Under the pieces are notes generated by a model. It saw only the letters and a program-made list of their open reading frames with translations. It searched no databases and had not been told where the DNA came from. From Lithodes maja (lineage: Eukaryota; Arthropoda; Malacostraca; Decapoda; Lithodidae): 64,000 bases of DNA. A program made the translations under genes and the position numbers. Location of the stretch: the NCBI GenBank assembly GCA_037953745.1, contig JBAKBP010013085.1, positions 1 through 64,000 of the forward strand, in the 5' to 3' direction. Below, one piece after another: positions 47,605 to 58,123 of this stretch. Position 1 is the stretch's first letter. Each line of letters opens with the position of its first letter.

Positions 47605-48165
47605 TATGATTATGTGAGTCAGGTACAAGGGGAGATAGAAGGGCAGGAAGACCCCCATTGAGATGGAGAGACTGTGTAAGAAAGGCTTTGGATGATAGAG
47701 GAATGACTATAGATCAGGCAGGGGAAGTGGTGGTGGACAGGAGTGAATGGAGAATGCTTGTGAATACGAGTGAACACGTGGTCATTTGGAATAAGGGGTC
47801 GGACGCAGGTTGGACTGGATAATAGTCAGTCAGGCGCCTGGCCCGGGGAGACGATTAATATGAAGGGTGCGCCTGGAAGTGTGGTGGGAGGGCTTGTGGC
47901 TTTGGCTCCGCAGCATGTCTGCCTGCCGAGATCGGGGCCTCTCCGGGTGGTCAGGGGCCGGGGGAGTGCTGGAGCGACCTGGGTAACCCTGGTCTCCGGG
48001 TCTTCTCCTGGGTGACCTGGATGTGTGAGAGTTTGTGTTTTTATCTGTGTTTATTTTTTGTTTTATGTTGTTTTTGTGTTTTCCCTGTTCTTGCTCTGTC
48101 TTGAGTCGGCTACCCCCAAAATGGGGATTGGGCCTGAGCATATAGATAGATAGATAGATAGATTA
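47605..48165 (+). mobile_element. RTE-like LINE 3' end with ATAG tail
   Basis: The coding part ends an RTE-type ORF2 (AGRPPLRWRDCVRKALDD, VVDRSEWRMLVN). A GC-rich 3' UTR and a (ATAG)n tail follow, near 48140-48160. ATTATATGATT flanks both sides, a plausible target-site duplication of about 11 bp. It interrupts the higher-order satellite. Confidence 0.8.
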
Positions 48166-48440
48166 TATGATTGTGGGGAACACCGATATGTACCGTATAT
48201 ATTATTTTATCATATACTGTATATGATGCATATGTAAAATAGTTATATTATCACGACACTCTCTCTCTCTCTCTCTGTCTCTTCCTCTCTGGGTCTACCT
48301 ATACATTTATAATTGCATGTGACCTTGAAATAGCTTGAGTTTGATTGCAAGCATTTTATAGCGTATTATTTGCAGGCGTTCGGTAAATTTCTCACGATAA
48401 CCAGGGTGTATGGCACATTTCTCACGATGGAGAGAGAGAG

Positions 48441-48848
48441 ACAGAGCCTGCGAGAGAGGGAAAGCGAGCGAGCCAGAGAGAGAGAGAAAGAAAGATAGAG
48501 AGAATACAGAAATAAGGTGAAATAAGAGAAAAATAAGACCGATTACCTAAGGAATAGTAGACGCTCGGGAGGCCAAAGTCAGGGCAAAGCGAACGCGCCC
48601 GGGAACTAGACCAAAAACTACCTCCTCTTCCTCACCTCTTCCTCACCTCTTCCCACCCCACACTCGCTCATAACATCCATAATAGACTTATATGGGGAGA
48701 CGAAGAGTTGCTCTTTCCAAAAATGACCGTTTCGTTCGCATTGGAGCCATAGTAACGGCGCTAGGGCAAGTGAAAGTGAGCGAATATTTCGGGATTATAC
48801 CCGCTGGGCGGCAAGGTGTAAAATACCTTACCACCTGCTAAATAAGGG
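48441..48848 (+). other. Right part of the TTAA element
   Basis: A GA-rich low-complexity start, then a GC-richer non-coding stretch with CTTCCTCACCT repeats. It ends at the inverted-repeat-like GCTGGGCGGCAAGGTG region and TAAATAAGGG. No transposase core is present. Confidence 0.5.
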
Positions 48849-48849
48849 T

Positions 48850-48935
48850 TACAAACACTTAACTCACTTTAAAAACACTTAACTCACTTTAAAAACACTT
48901 ATCTCACTTTAAAAACACTTCACTCACTTCAGGTC
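48850..48935. repeat. 20-bp minisatellite (CR1 leader side)
   Basis: Four units of AAACACTTAACTCACTTTAA type, the last diverged to CACTTCACTCACTTCAG. The sequence just left of 44542 (ATCACTTCACTCACTTAA) is the continuation of the same array on the other side of the inserted element. Confidence 0.8.
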
Positions 48936-48999
48936 GCTTCACTTACTTAAATAGGCCTAACCGAAAACAAAAAAATTGAAATACGCACAAATAGGTTAT

Positions 49000-49400
49000 C
49001 AGCGGTGATAGCCTAACCGAAAATTAAAACAAAACAAAATGAAATTTAAATAAGCAGTGATAGCCGAACCGATTTTTTTTTTTTTTATTTAAACAGAAAT
49101 AGGCCACCAGGGATGATAGCCTAGACTAACCGAAAACAAAAATAACCGAAACAAAAATTATGAAATACCGGTACGTATGCAGAAATAGGCCACCAGCGGT
49201 GATAGCCTAACTGAAAATTTAAAAATTGAAGTACGCAGAAATAGGCCACCAGGGATGATAGCCTAGACTAACCGAAAACAAAAATAACAGATAACAAAAA
49301 TTATCAAATACCGGTACGCAGAAATAGGCCACCAGCAGTGATAGCCTAGACTAACCGAAAACTAAAATTATGAAATAAGGGTGATAACCTACCTAAAAAA
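49000..49400. repeat. Composite tandem repeat, about 57 + 83 bp
   Basis: Repeats of AATAGGCCACCAG followed by G(C/G)GNTGATAGCCTA and A-rich linkers. The core recurs near 49002, 49053, 49111, 49196, 49253 and 49334, alternating spacings of about 51-58 and 81-85 bp. Confidence 0.8.
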
Positions 49401-50699
49401 GCAAAACAAATATATATACCGGTATATAATAGAATATGTAATTAAATATACAATTCACCAAATAGAGATTATATAAAAATAAAGTGTAACTGCACACAAG
49501 GGGTTAATATACTGTATCAACAGATGGCGCTGGTGTCACTGTAGGCTAGTCAAGCAGGATTATATTTAGATAAACAAAGTTATCAGTCAAAGGTTACTAA
49601 AAGATCATGCAAGCAACAACTAAAATTACAGATATATATAGCTACAGTAGGATACTGAATACGATAACTACTAGAGTTAATAAGAAAATACAAAGATAGG
49701 TCGATTTGAGGTGCGCGTCGTCTGCTACAAGCTTGGATAACAAATGTAAACAACAATGTTTATCAGTCAGAAAAGCAATAAAATAACATGCACGGCAACT
49801 ACATAACTATGTGTAGGTTAAACAAGCACTTAACTACTGTTCATGCAATGAATAAAGGGAATAGGGTTATGAAACACTCAAATTATGATCGAGTTTTCTC
49901 AGTGGCGATGCGGAGCTGTTGACGGTGGGAGATCCGGCGTCAGAGAAAGAGAGAGAGAGAGAGACTTCTCACACTGTCTCCCCTTCAATCAGTCACTCAC
50001 TCTCACACGTACACACACACACACACACATCTGGCACAGTAAGATTCCCCGTTAAATACATTACAATGACATTTTCATGAATACATCACAGCAAAACTGT
50101 CCCCTGCAATTAACATACATACATTTTTGCTCTCTCTCTCTCTCATATTTCCTCAACTCTGTTGGGGTTATTCAACTTATTCTTCTATGTTTCATGCCGA
50201 CTGTACAGTCGAAGGAATAGGTGATTGTAACTCACCCAGACAATTCCACCGCATCTAACTGTAATGTAAATCAGCGAGGAATATATTTCTGTTCATTCGT
50301 TGTTTGGGACATTTACCTGATTTTTTCCCCGAAGGGGAAGAAATATGTTATAAACAAATGGTTCTGTTTTACATTGTTAGCATATTATCTTTCGTTCTAT
50401 AAACCAATTGTTATGGCTTAATGTGTTAAAATAAACAAATTAAACCAAAACAATAACAGGATCATGACACATATTATGATATAATGATTTACTGCATCAC
50501 CATACCCTTGACAAACCCATCATTAACCTTGTACATATTTATCTAAATTAAATCCATCTTGAACTGACCATTTAAAATTCTAGTCTCAAGCTTGAGTATA
50601 ACTGTAACTTAACTTTACCTAATGTCATCGATATTACTATTATTTGGGTGAAGAACTCCAGTAATATAATATAATTGTGAGCGAAGTGACCGTGGGTGA
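49401..50699. other. Anonymous DNA
   Basis: AT-rich sequence with a short GA run (about 49946-49964), a CA run (about 50006-50030) and a TC run (about 50130-50146). No gene recognised. Confidence 0.45.
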
Positions 50700-51960
50700 C
50701 TTGTATATCTAATGTATAATTATAAAATAGTGATTGTTGATGAATATGATAAGTATGTTCTTCACTTAGTAGATGAACACAATGAACACGAACTGCCAGA
50801 AGAGTTATTTATAATGGTAAACAAACAAGTGTGTAACACTGACAATCCCAATGGGATCTTCAACCTAGCTAGGCAAGTTAAAAATAACAGTAGGGATATC
50901 ATAGGTCAACAGTGTCTTAGAAACGATAATGGGAAGATTATGTATGCAGCAGATGAAATCAGAGAAGGCACACTATGAATGATTGCTAAATGTAGAGTTT
51001 GAATGGGATAAGGAACAGCTTAGTATCGAAAAGAAAAACAATATCTAGACCCCCTCCTTTGATAGCACCAGCTCTAGTGAGCGACGCAATCAATACAATG
51101 AAGGACGGTTAAAGCTCCAGGGTGCTCTGACATTGTCTCGGAGATGTTTAAAGCCTCAGGGGAGACTGTTGTCAGCTTAGTCACTAAGATGATAAGCACC
51201 ATTATTAAAGATGAGAAAATCCTCGAGGATTGGCACAAAAGTGTAATAGTAAATATATACAAAGGACAAGGGGATTCGCTAGATAGAGTTAATTGTAGGG
51301 GCCTGAAAATGCTTGACCAAATAATTAAGGTCTGTGAGAGAGCCTTTGAGGGTTTGATCGGGCAAAGCATCTCCATTGATAATATGCAGTTAGGTTTTAT
51401 GCCAGGACGTGGTACAAACGATGCTATCTTCATAGTCAGGCAGATGCAGCAAAAATACTTACTAAAAGGCAGGGATCTTTACTTTGTGTTTGTAGACCTG
51501 GAGAAGGCCTTTGACAGAGTGACTAGAGATGTTGTGTAGTGGGCTATGAGGAAACTTGGTGTGGAGAGTGGCTGGTGCGTGTGCTAATGAAGATATAGAA
51601 GGACTCGCGAACTACGGTGAGGATGAAAGGTGTACTGAGTGAGGAGTTCACAGTCCATGCTGGAGTTAATCAGGGTTCAGTGTTAAGCCCCCTCCTCTTT
51701 ATTATGGTCCTGGAGGCACTGTCTAGAAATGTTAGAACCGGACTCGCATGGGAAATGTTTGATGCAGACGATTTAGTCCTAATAGCCGACAATGTGCAAG
51801 ATGCTGAGGCCAAATTCAAAAGATGGAGAGAGAGAGCATGGCGAGCAAGGGCTTAAGACTCAATATTAAAAAAAACAAGGTTATGCATTGTAGATTGAGA
51901 CGAGGCAATGTGGAAAAGCGCGGTGCATACCTATGTGCAGTGTTTTAGATTATTGAATGA
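50700..51960 (+). pseudogene. RTE-like LINE reverse transcriptase, degraded
   Basis: Plus-strand blocks appear in order over at least three frames: NGIFNLARQVKNN and CLRNDNGKIMYAADEI (between endonuclease and RT), ILEDWHKSVIVNIYKGQGD, NCRGLKMLDQIIKV, MQLGFMPGRGTNDAIF, VFVDLEKAFDRV, NQGSVLSPLLFIMVLEALS and MFDADDLVLIAD. Motif A is intact; the YADD tyrosine position reads D (FDADD). Several frameshifts and stops (for example 51536-51538) show long decay. It belongs to the same broad group as the tail at 47605-48165. Confidence 0.88.
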
Positions 51961-52708
51961 TGTATGCTATTCTGAATACTAACACTACCATAGTTATATT
52001 ATCTGTGTGGCTTAGACATAATTTCAGGTTAAAAACAAAGAAATATCACTCTACATAATCTCCCAGGTACCGTAATACAAGGCAACACGTTAAACATTGG
52101 CCCCAAAACCACAATCATCACGTCAAGCTTAAGACAATACACCTGAAAGCACGTGCCAGAACAAACAAAACACTTCAAAGCATATGCATAAATAATTACC
52201 TACCAAATATACAAACAAAACTGTTATGTAGCCTACACCAAGTTACCATAAGTAATAGTAATTTAATGTAATACAGCTATCAGTAATCCATTCATATTTT
52301 GGATCTATGCATTGCGTGTTGAGAATTTAAAATTTAACAATAGAGTAGAATCTATTATCTACTATCTGCCTACATTGTTTCTCATAAATAAAGCAAAGTC
52401 ACATAGGCTCTTATATTCAGCAATGTTAGCCAGACAGACACCTTCTGAACTATTGGTATATAATGATGAAGTCATGTGATAAAACAAATTATAAGTCTAA
52501 CTGACGCATTATTTATGAACATGATCCTTTGATATAGCCACATGGAAATATTACCCATGGCAAACTTTTCAGGAATATTGTTCATGTGAGTCCACTATAA
52601 ATCCCCGGACCAGAACAAATGACAACGAGATAATTGCGTGACAGACACAAGTATAGTTACCGTGATGGTGATTATGTGGAAGATAAATGATCCACAGATT
52701 GCTGGGTG
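51961..52708. other. Anonymous DNA
   Basis: AT-rich non-coding sequence; nothing recognised. Confidence 0.4.
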
Positions 52709-52713
52709 TGTGT

Positions 52714-52783
<70 letters not shown>

Positions 52784-52785
52784 TT
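52709..52785. repeat. TG microsatellite
   Basis: About 75 bp of TG repeats next to the 3' end of the LINE fragment at 52790-53580. Confidence 0.95.
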
Positions 52786-52789
52786 TAAA

Positions 52790-53580
52790 TTGTTCTTCCA
52801 CTACGTGTATGAAGGAGACAAAAGGCACTGTCCCCCCCCCCCTCCAAAAAAAAAAAAGTATATATACAGTAAATATATACTGTATAATTATATATAACTT
52901 AAAGAGTGGTGCGAAATTCAAGGTAGGTTACGCCAGTCACAGTTATCTCAACACAGTTTAATTTCTGTCATGAGGGAAAGATAGATTGAGGAAGATAGTT
53001 CCGGAGTGTCCTTGTTGAGTAGAAGAAAGACTAGGAATATCGGTTCATTACTGGGCTAGACAGATGGACAGAATATTGGTGGGGATATGTAGAAAGGCAG
53101 GTGGCTCCCACTCTCAGTGAGGGAGGAGGTTACACTGAGAGGGCACTGACAGTCACTGATTACTGTTAAAACGGTAGAAGAGTTAGAACGACGCAACATT
53201 GCGAAGTGTACTGAAAGATTGTAAATAATTAGTAAGAGGAGGTAAGTTGAAGAGACAATATGCTTTTCACTGTACCCTTTCAAGAAATGCGGTACGGGTG
53301 GAACCTCCCCACACAGACGAACAAAACTATATGGGCGCACTATGTCCCGGTAAAGAACTAGGAGCTGTGCGAGGGTACAGAACCCACGGAAACGGGTGAG
53401 CACTGTTTTTGCAAGAGCCACCAAGATTTAATATTGAGAGAATACAAAGGGTTAGTCTGTGAGTTGTTGAAGTGTAAGGGATAGTTGTGTGGAACATTTT
53501 GACGGGTAGATAGATAGAGAGATTGGGTTATGGAAGCATTGAAAGTAACACAATTATTCAGCCCCAATTGGAATTAGTTC
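52790..53580 (-). pseudogene. Jockey/I-like LINE 3' fragment
   Basis: Minus-strand remains of the same family as 20933-23195: NNCVTFNASITQSLYLSTRQNV corresponds to the VTFNASKPQYLHLSTRPE region there. A degraded thumb region with frame changes follows (LAQLLVLYRDIVRP). The 3' side reaches the family's UTR signature (GCCTTTTGTCTCCTTCAT) near 52815-52835. 5'-truncated and heavily mutated. Confidence 0.8.
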
Positions 53581-54944
53581 ATAGATCCGAAGTTTCTGTA
53601 TACAACCTTTGGTCATTGAACTTGTTATTATCATATTTTTTCTGTCTCTGAAAAAGTTGCTCAGAGACAGAAGATATCAAGACATGCTAACTATAATATC
53701 CATTAGCTGCTGCTATATGCCAAGTATAAGAACACAAGTTTCCCCTTCATCATTATTGCTTAACGTTATAACCTGAACAACAATAAAGTACTGATGCATT
53801 AAAAGAAAATATTGGAAAACACATAAACATATCCCTAGTATTTGAATTATAAGTACAATCAGAATAACTGGAATTAAGATAGCTAAACGTTAGTCATTAT
53901 TCCTTGTGGAAGTGATCATGCTGTTTTACGGTGCATGTTGCTAATGTGTCGATTGTTTGTACTTATCATGATGTGCATAGCTCTTTTTGAATAAAGTCAA
54001 TCAATCAATCAAGACGGGTTAATATTTTGGCAGAGATAATGGATCCTGTGAGACTATTTTGCTTAAAACCTTTCTCCTGTGAGATTTATTCTGCAGTATA
54101 TATTAATCCGATGAAGGGATTGTGTAATAATACAATTATGATCTACCAGATGGTCACAAGACATAATCGCACAATCAACCTAGCAAATTACATGAATGCC
54201 TCGCGAATATAATATAATAGAAAGTTTATGAGCATGCTTAACAAAAGTAACATTAAGAGTCTTTTTAGAAATTGCTTCCTTGATAATAAATGTATTACCT
54301 TGCCAGTAACATTACAAGTTTGTCTTTGTATCGTACACTATTTATGTAGATATCGTCACATTAGGATAATTTCCAACAATTAATTGTCAGCAATGTGTTC
54401 TGCATATTGTGTGAGACTTTATTACAATGGTATCAGCAACTAGTGTGGATGATGATTATGTTAAGTGGCCGATTTATGATAAAAATCTGTATCTCATATC
54501 CTGTTCGTCTAGAATAACGAAAACAAGTTGCTGAGAAAAAAAAAAGGATCTTGTAACTCCTCAATCAATGCATCCACCTATCCTAGTGTTATTTTCTCCG
54601 TCTTGTCCTGTTCTAAATCGTATATATTCTCCTGCCTCGACCCTCTCCACACAATATATCACCTACTATGCTTCCACCTCCTCTTACCACTCAGCATTCC
54701 TCCTCCTCTTCTTCATCTTCCTCTTCCTACTCCTCCACTATCGGGTTATTGATCTCATTGGTTACAATAGCAAGGAAGGGATAACAAAAGGATACATCAC
54801 AACACCAAAATATATCATATAATCTTACTGTATATCCCTGGTCATTTGTAGAGGATCACAGGGTGAGGTCTCTGAGGAACGGTCAATCTATCAATGTATA
54901 TATTTATCTACAGTATATATCAGTGTGTCTACATATACAGTATG
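53581..54944. other. Anonymous DNA with pyrimidine tract
   Basis: Mostly AT-rich. A C/T-rich stretch near 54590-54750 gives spurious Leu/Pro/Ser frames, like the tract at 6300-6550. Confidence 0.45.
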
Positions 54945-54946
54945 TA

Positions 54947-55120
54947 CGGTCGTAGTCAAGAATTCTGGACATGTTTTCACAGCACAATCATGGTACACTG
55001 TCGAACTATTTTGAAAACTGCTCGAGTCATACAAATATTAGTATGCTACTGTGCTAAACTAGTTATCGTTCACCGTCTTGTTATTATCATTAGATGTTCA
55101 AGTATTTTTGACCACTACTG
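54947..55120. mobile_element. Tc1/mariner-like MITE
   Basis: A 174-bp element flanked by TA on both sides (54945-54946 and 55121-55122). The left end is CGGTCGTAGTCAAGAATTC; the right end, reversed, is CAGTAGTGGTCAAAAATAC. This gives imperfect inverted repeats of about 26 bp. TA targets and CAGTNGTGGTCAAAAAT-type ends are characteristic of Tc1/mariner elements. It is non-coding. Confidence 0.75.
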
Positions 55121-55122
55121 TA

Positions 55123-55589
55123 CACTCTAAGACATACATACTGGCTCAATATAAAGACACCATTACGAACCACCGCCATGTAAATATCCGTTAGTTAGTT
55201 AAAATAGGACTTCAGAGCCTATCAACCCTTCTGGATTATTAAGCCAGCACACTGTAAGTCAAGAACATAGACAGGACAAGGAACCCCTTTTCAAAAACTC
55301 CAATCCCATGGTAAAAATCAGGTAAATTATTAATCAACAGGTTCGATTCAGTTCGGAATAGCTTCAAATAGTGAAGGTCGTGATGCAATAAAATAAGGCA
55401 ACAAATGTGAATGTGAACGTGATGTCTGCATAATTGCAATTACATGTCGGTGTTTTTCTTAATTGTAAATAAAACATACATAGCATAGCTTATTATTCTC
55501 TTGTGTTGCGATTTTCAAATGGTAGCTTCTGTAAATAAATGTTCCAGACAATAATGAAAATACATGGAGATCATGTAAACCATACACCT
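55123..55589. other. Anonymous DNA
   Basis: AT-rich, nothing recognised. Confidence 0.4.
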
Positions 55590-55918
55590 TGTTTTTCCTC
55601 TATGTGCATGAAGGAGACAACACGCAAAGCTGCCTGCAACAAGTGCCTCCCCCCCTCCCCCCTCTTCAAGGTTGCAAGAGTGATAGAGCCAGAATCAAGG
55701 TACGTTAGAGAACATTTAGGTGTGTTGGTATGAAGTGCAGTGTGCTTGTTAAGTGTAGGGACATGGATAGGAGGAGGAGGTGTTTGTGAGAGCTAGCTGA
55801 ATTACTCTGTTTAGGTGAGTCACAAATACAAACAGTGGGGGAAGCCAGGCAACTGAAACATGAGTTCCAGCAACTCCTTATCATATGCCTGTGTTGCCTC
55901 CCCTGGGTAGTGCCCTGC
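55590..55918 (-). repeat. Dispersed LINE 3'-UTR repeat, copy 3
   Basis: Reverse-strand relative of 38138-38433 and 38799-39120, sharing CACTACCCAGGGGAGGC, CTAGCTCTCACAAACACCTCC and CACTTGTTGCAGGCAGCTT. It is the longest and best-preserved copy. Confidence 0.75.
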
Positions 55919-55970
55919 TCGATTGGTGCCTACAATCTCCCCAATATACTGTAGATGTGACCACCAATTA

Positions 55971-55973
<3 letters not shown>

Positions 55974-56024
<51 letters not shown>
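55974..56024. repeat. GA microsatellite
   Basis: Uninterrupted GA tract just left of the inverted-repeat element at 56051. Confidence 0.95.
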
Positions 56025-56026
<2 letters not shown>

Positions 56027-56050
56027 GAGTCCACGAGTTTGGATTAAGAG

Positions 56051-57005
56051 TAGTTCACACATTCAGGAGTGTGAGGCCGAGTTTCCAAGAGTCCATAGTC
56101 TCGGAAACTCGTGTAATGACTCTTGGAAGATCGCATGCACCCATGGGCACTCTGGGTCACTCCCTGATACTCCTGGGAACTTTGCTCGGGCAGCCCAAAT
56201 TTTTAACATGTTAGAAAATATGGCCCCGAGTCAGCTCAACCTCAAGACACTCGAGATCACTCGGGAACACTCAAAATAACCCTTGAGAACTCGAAGTCAC
56301 TCTTAACAACTCAGAATTACTCCTCAACACTCGGGGACAAAACTAGTAGTGAAAAATGAGAACTATTAGATTAATATCATGAATAAATGTATAAATAAAT
56401 ATATATATATATATATATATAATAAAATAATAATCATAAAACTCAATATATATATATATATATATAATATAAAATATACCACTAAATTTAATTAACCCCT
56501 TATGTACCGGCGACATCTTTCTAATCTTATTCTAGCTATATTTAGACGATTTTGTGTAATTTGAGAAGGATCTGTGTTAGTGAATTAACAGTTATATATA
56601 TGACTACACATAAAATATGTTTTAGTGCATGCCAGGGGCACAATGGGAGGCAGTCGGGGCTTACTCTCAACGAACTCGTAGACATATACTAGTGAACACT
56701 TGCGATAACTCAGCAACAGTGGAGTTGCATTTGGAATAACTCTTAATTACTCTTACACACTCGGATGCACTCGGGAACCGGAAATGACAGTTAAAATTCA
56801 AATTTCCACACACTCTCAGTACACTCATATTAATGACTCGGTAATTACTCTGAGTGTCCCCGAATGTACTTGGGGTGACTCGACATAACTCCTGGACACT
56901 CTTGTAAACTCCTGGTATTTTTCACACTCTGCCTCTTTTTTGCCCAATTAACCAGGACTATGGACTCTTGGAAACTCGGCCTCACACGCCTGAATGTGTG
57001 AACTA
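56051..57005. mobile_element. Non-autonomous element with 50-bp TIRs and phased ACTC arrays
   Basis: The terminal inverted repeats 56051-56100 and 56956-57005 match at 49 of 50 positions and start TAGTTCACACATTCAGG. Inside, ACTC recurs every 10 bp. On the left it occupies one register from 56119 to 56329 (56149, 56159, 56169; 56249, 56259, 56269, 56289, 56299, 56309, 56319, 56329). On the right it forms blocks at 56739-56769 and 56878-56908. The terminal repeat itself contains two ACTC 10 bp apart (56964, 56974). No ORF and no clear target-site duplication. The centre holds (TA)n tracts and a TTAA-bordered repeat fragment. Superfamily unknown. Confidence 0.8.
56398..56465. repeat. TA-rich tracts inside the phased-ACTC element
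   Basis: Two (TA)n runs (about 56400-56421 and 56447-56465) precede TTAACCCCTTATGTACCGGCGAC. That end-like sequence is related to the one before the 34-bp array near 32310, suggesting a nested repeat. Confidence 0.7.
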
Positions 57006-58123
57006 GGCTTTTGCAGGTACTTTTATCTTACTTCGAAATTACATCCATTACCCAAATGAAATGAGCCAAAAAAATGCTGGGAGGTTTTTGCTCTCCCTGA
57101 AAACGATATGCAGAATGAACCCACCACCAGCATATGAGGGGCTTTGATTGTTTTTTCCGGGTATAAGGTATATTTTGTTTTATTGTTTTCCGTAATAGTT
57201 CTTGCTTACGTTTAGATAATGATGCAGTTGGGTTGTTGTTGTGCGACCACTATAGGTTATGCTGGAGTTATAGTTAGCTGAGTAATTTTATATTGGATAT
57301 GTTGGGCTTAAAGATAGATAGGAAGACTTTAATTATAGGTACGTTAAGACACATTGTTATTATTGTTTTATCTAGCTTAGGTTGGTTAAGAATAGGAATA
57401 AATACATATACCCAATGTATGGGAATTACTTAAAGACCTATAAAATACTCTAAGTGTAATATTTAAATATTGGGTTTTGATAGAAACACTTGTGTTTTCC
57501 TATTCAGTGATATACAATCTGTAAAATATAAAAATGCCAAAAAAAAATGAATCAATGGAGAATATATATGTCATAAATTATGTAGTTACATAGCCAGAAA
57601 AGCATATACAAAATCAAAGGTAGTGAAACTTACAAAACTTTTATTACGTACACCCATAAGTGAAAGTCCCTGCATAGGGTTTACCCCCTACTCCTACTAC
57701 CCCAGAAGCTAGGAACGGGGTGGGCCTTGCCCAGTCCCCCTTACTACTTCTACCCCAGGCAGAAGGGGCAGGGTGTGCCTGTCTGTCACCCCTGCCCACC
57801 CATGGAGAGAACAAACTACCCCCCCCCCCCTCCACGCACACTTACACCCCACCCCAATGCCAGACAGGAGGATCACACACACACACACACACCATTATCA
57901 ATTTCATAAGTAATGGCATCGTGTTTACCTTCATTAATTTACCCTCTGACGGGTTTAACACATTTTAATTGTTTATCATGGCTATAATTAGACAAATAAT
58001 TACAGCTTAGGAAGGACCAATGTGAAAAAAAATCCTAATCTGAATTAAATCGTCTAATAATAGCCATAAAGCAGAAAAGAAGAGTGTCATCGATTCTCAG
58101 AGGCTTAATATATGATTTGTTAT
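57006..58123. other. Anonymous DNA with one hairpin
   Basis: It contains C-rich and CA-rich low-complexity sequence (57640-57895). An inverted pair ATGGCTATAATTAGAC (57978-57993) and GTCTAATAATAGCCAT (58052-58067) has one mismatch and about 58 bp between arms. No gene. Confidence 0.5.

Larger units (their letters stand above)
45470..48440 (+). repeat. Higher-order satellite, about 447-bp unit
   Basis: A block with GCGTATTATTTGCAGGCGTTC recurs at about 45542, 45719, 45988, 46166, 47334, 47512 and 48361. Spacings alternate 177-178 and about 269 bp, giving a higher-order unit near 447 bp. The two larger gaps return to about 269 bp once a 0.9-kb LINE and a 0.58-kb RTE fragment are removed. The sequence after the splice donor at 45064 (TTTTATAATTGCTTGAAAGTTTGATTGC) is a copy of the unit's start, so the satellite probably grew from intron sequence. 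Confidence 0.88.
44542..48848 (+). mobile_element. TTAA-inserted element containing satellite DNA
   Basis: The left end reads TTAA then CCCTTAAAGATCGGGG; the right end reads TAAATAAGGG then TTAC. Joining the flanks restores the 20-bp repeat of the CR1 leader, so a 4.3-kb segment was inserted at a TTAA. Only the outer six bases of the ends match, so the piggyBac assignment is tentative. A second inverted pair (45118-45168 against 48795-48842, sharing GCCGCCCAGC) suggests a nested element or subterminal repeats. Inside are one coding exon, a higher-order satellite and two later LINE insertions. Confidence 0.55.

Noticed and set aside
50700..50980. 88-codon frame as an independent small gene
   Set aside because: Its sequence is the conserved linker between endonuclease and RT of RTE-like elements and is continuous with the downstream RT remnant.
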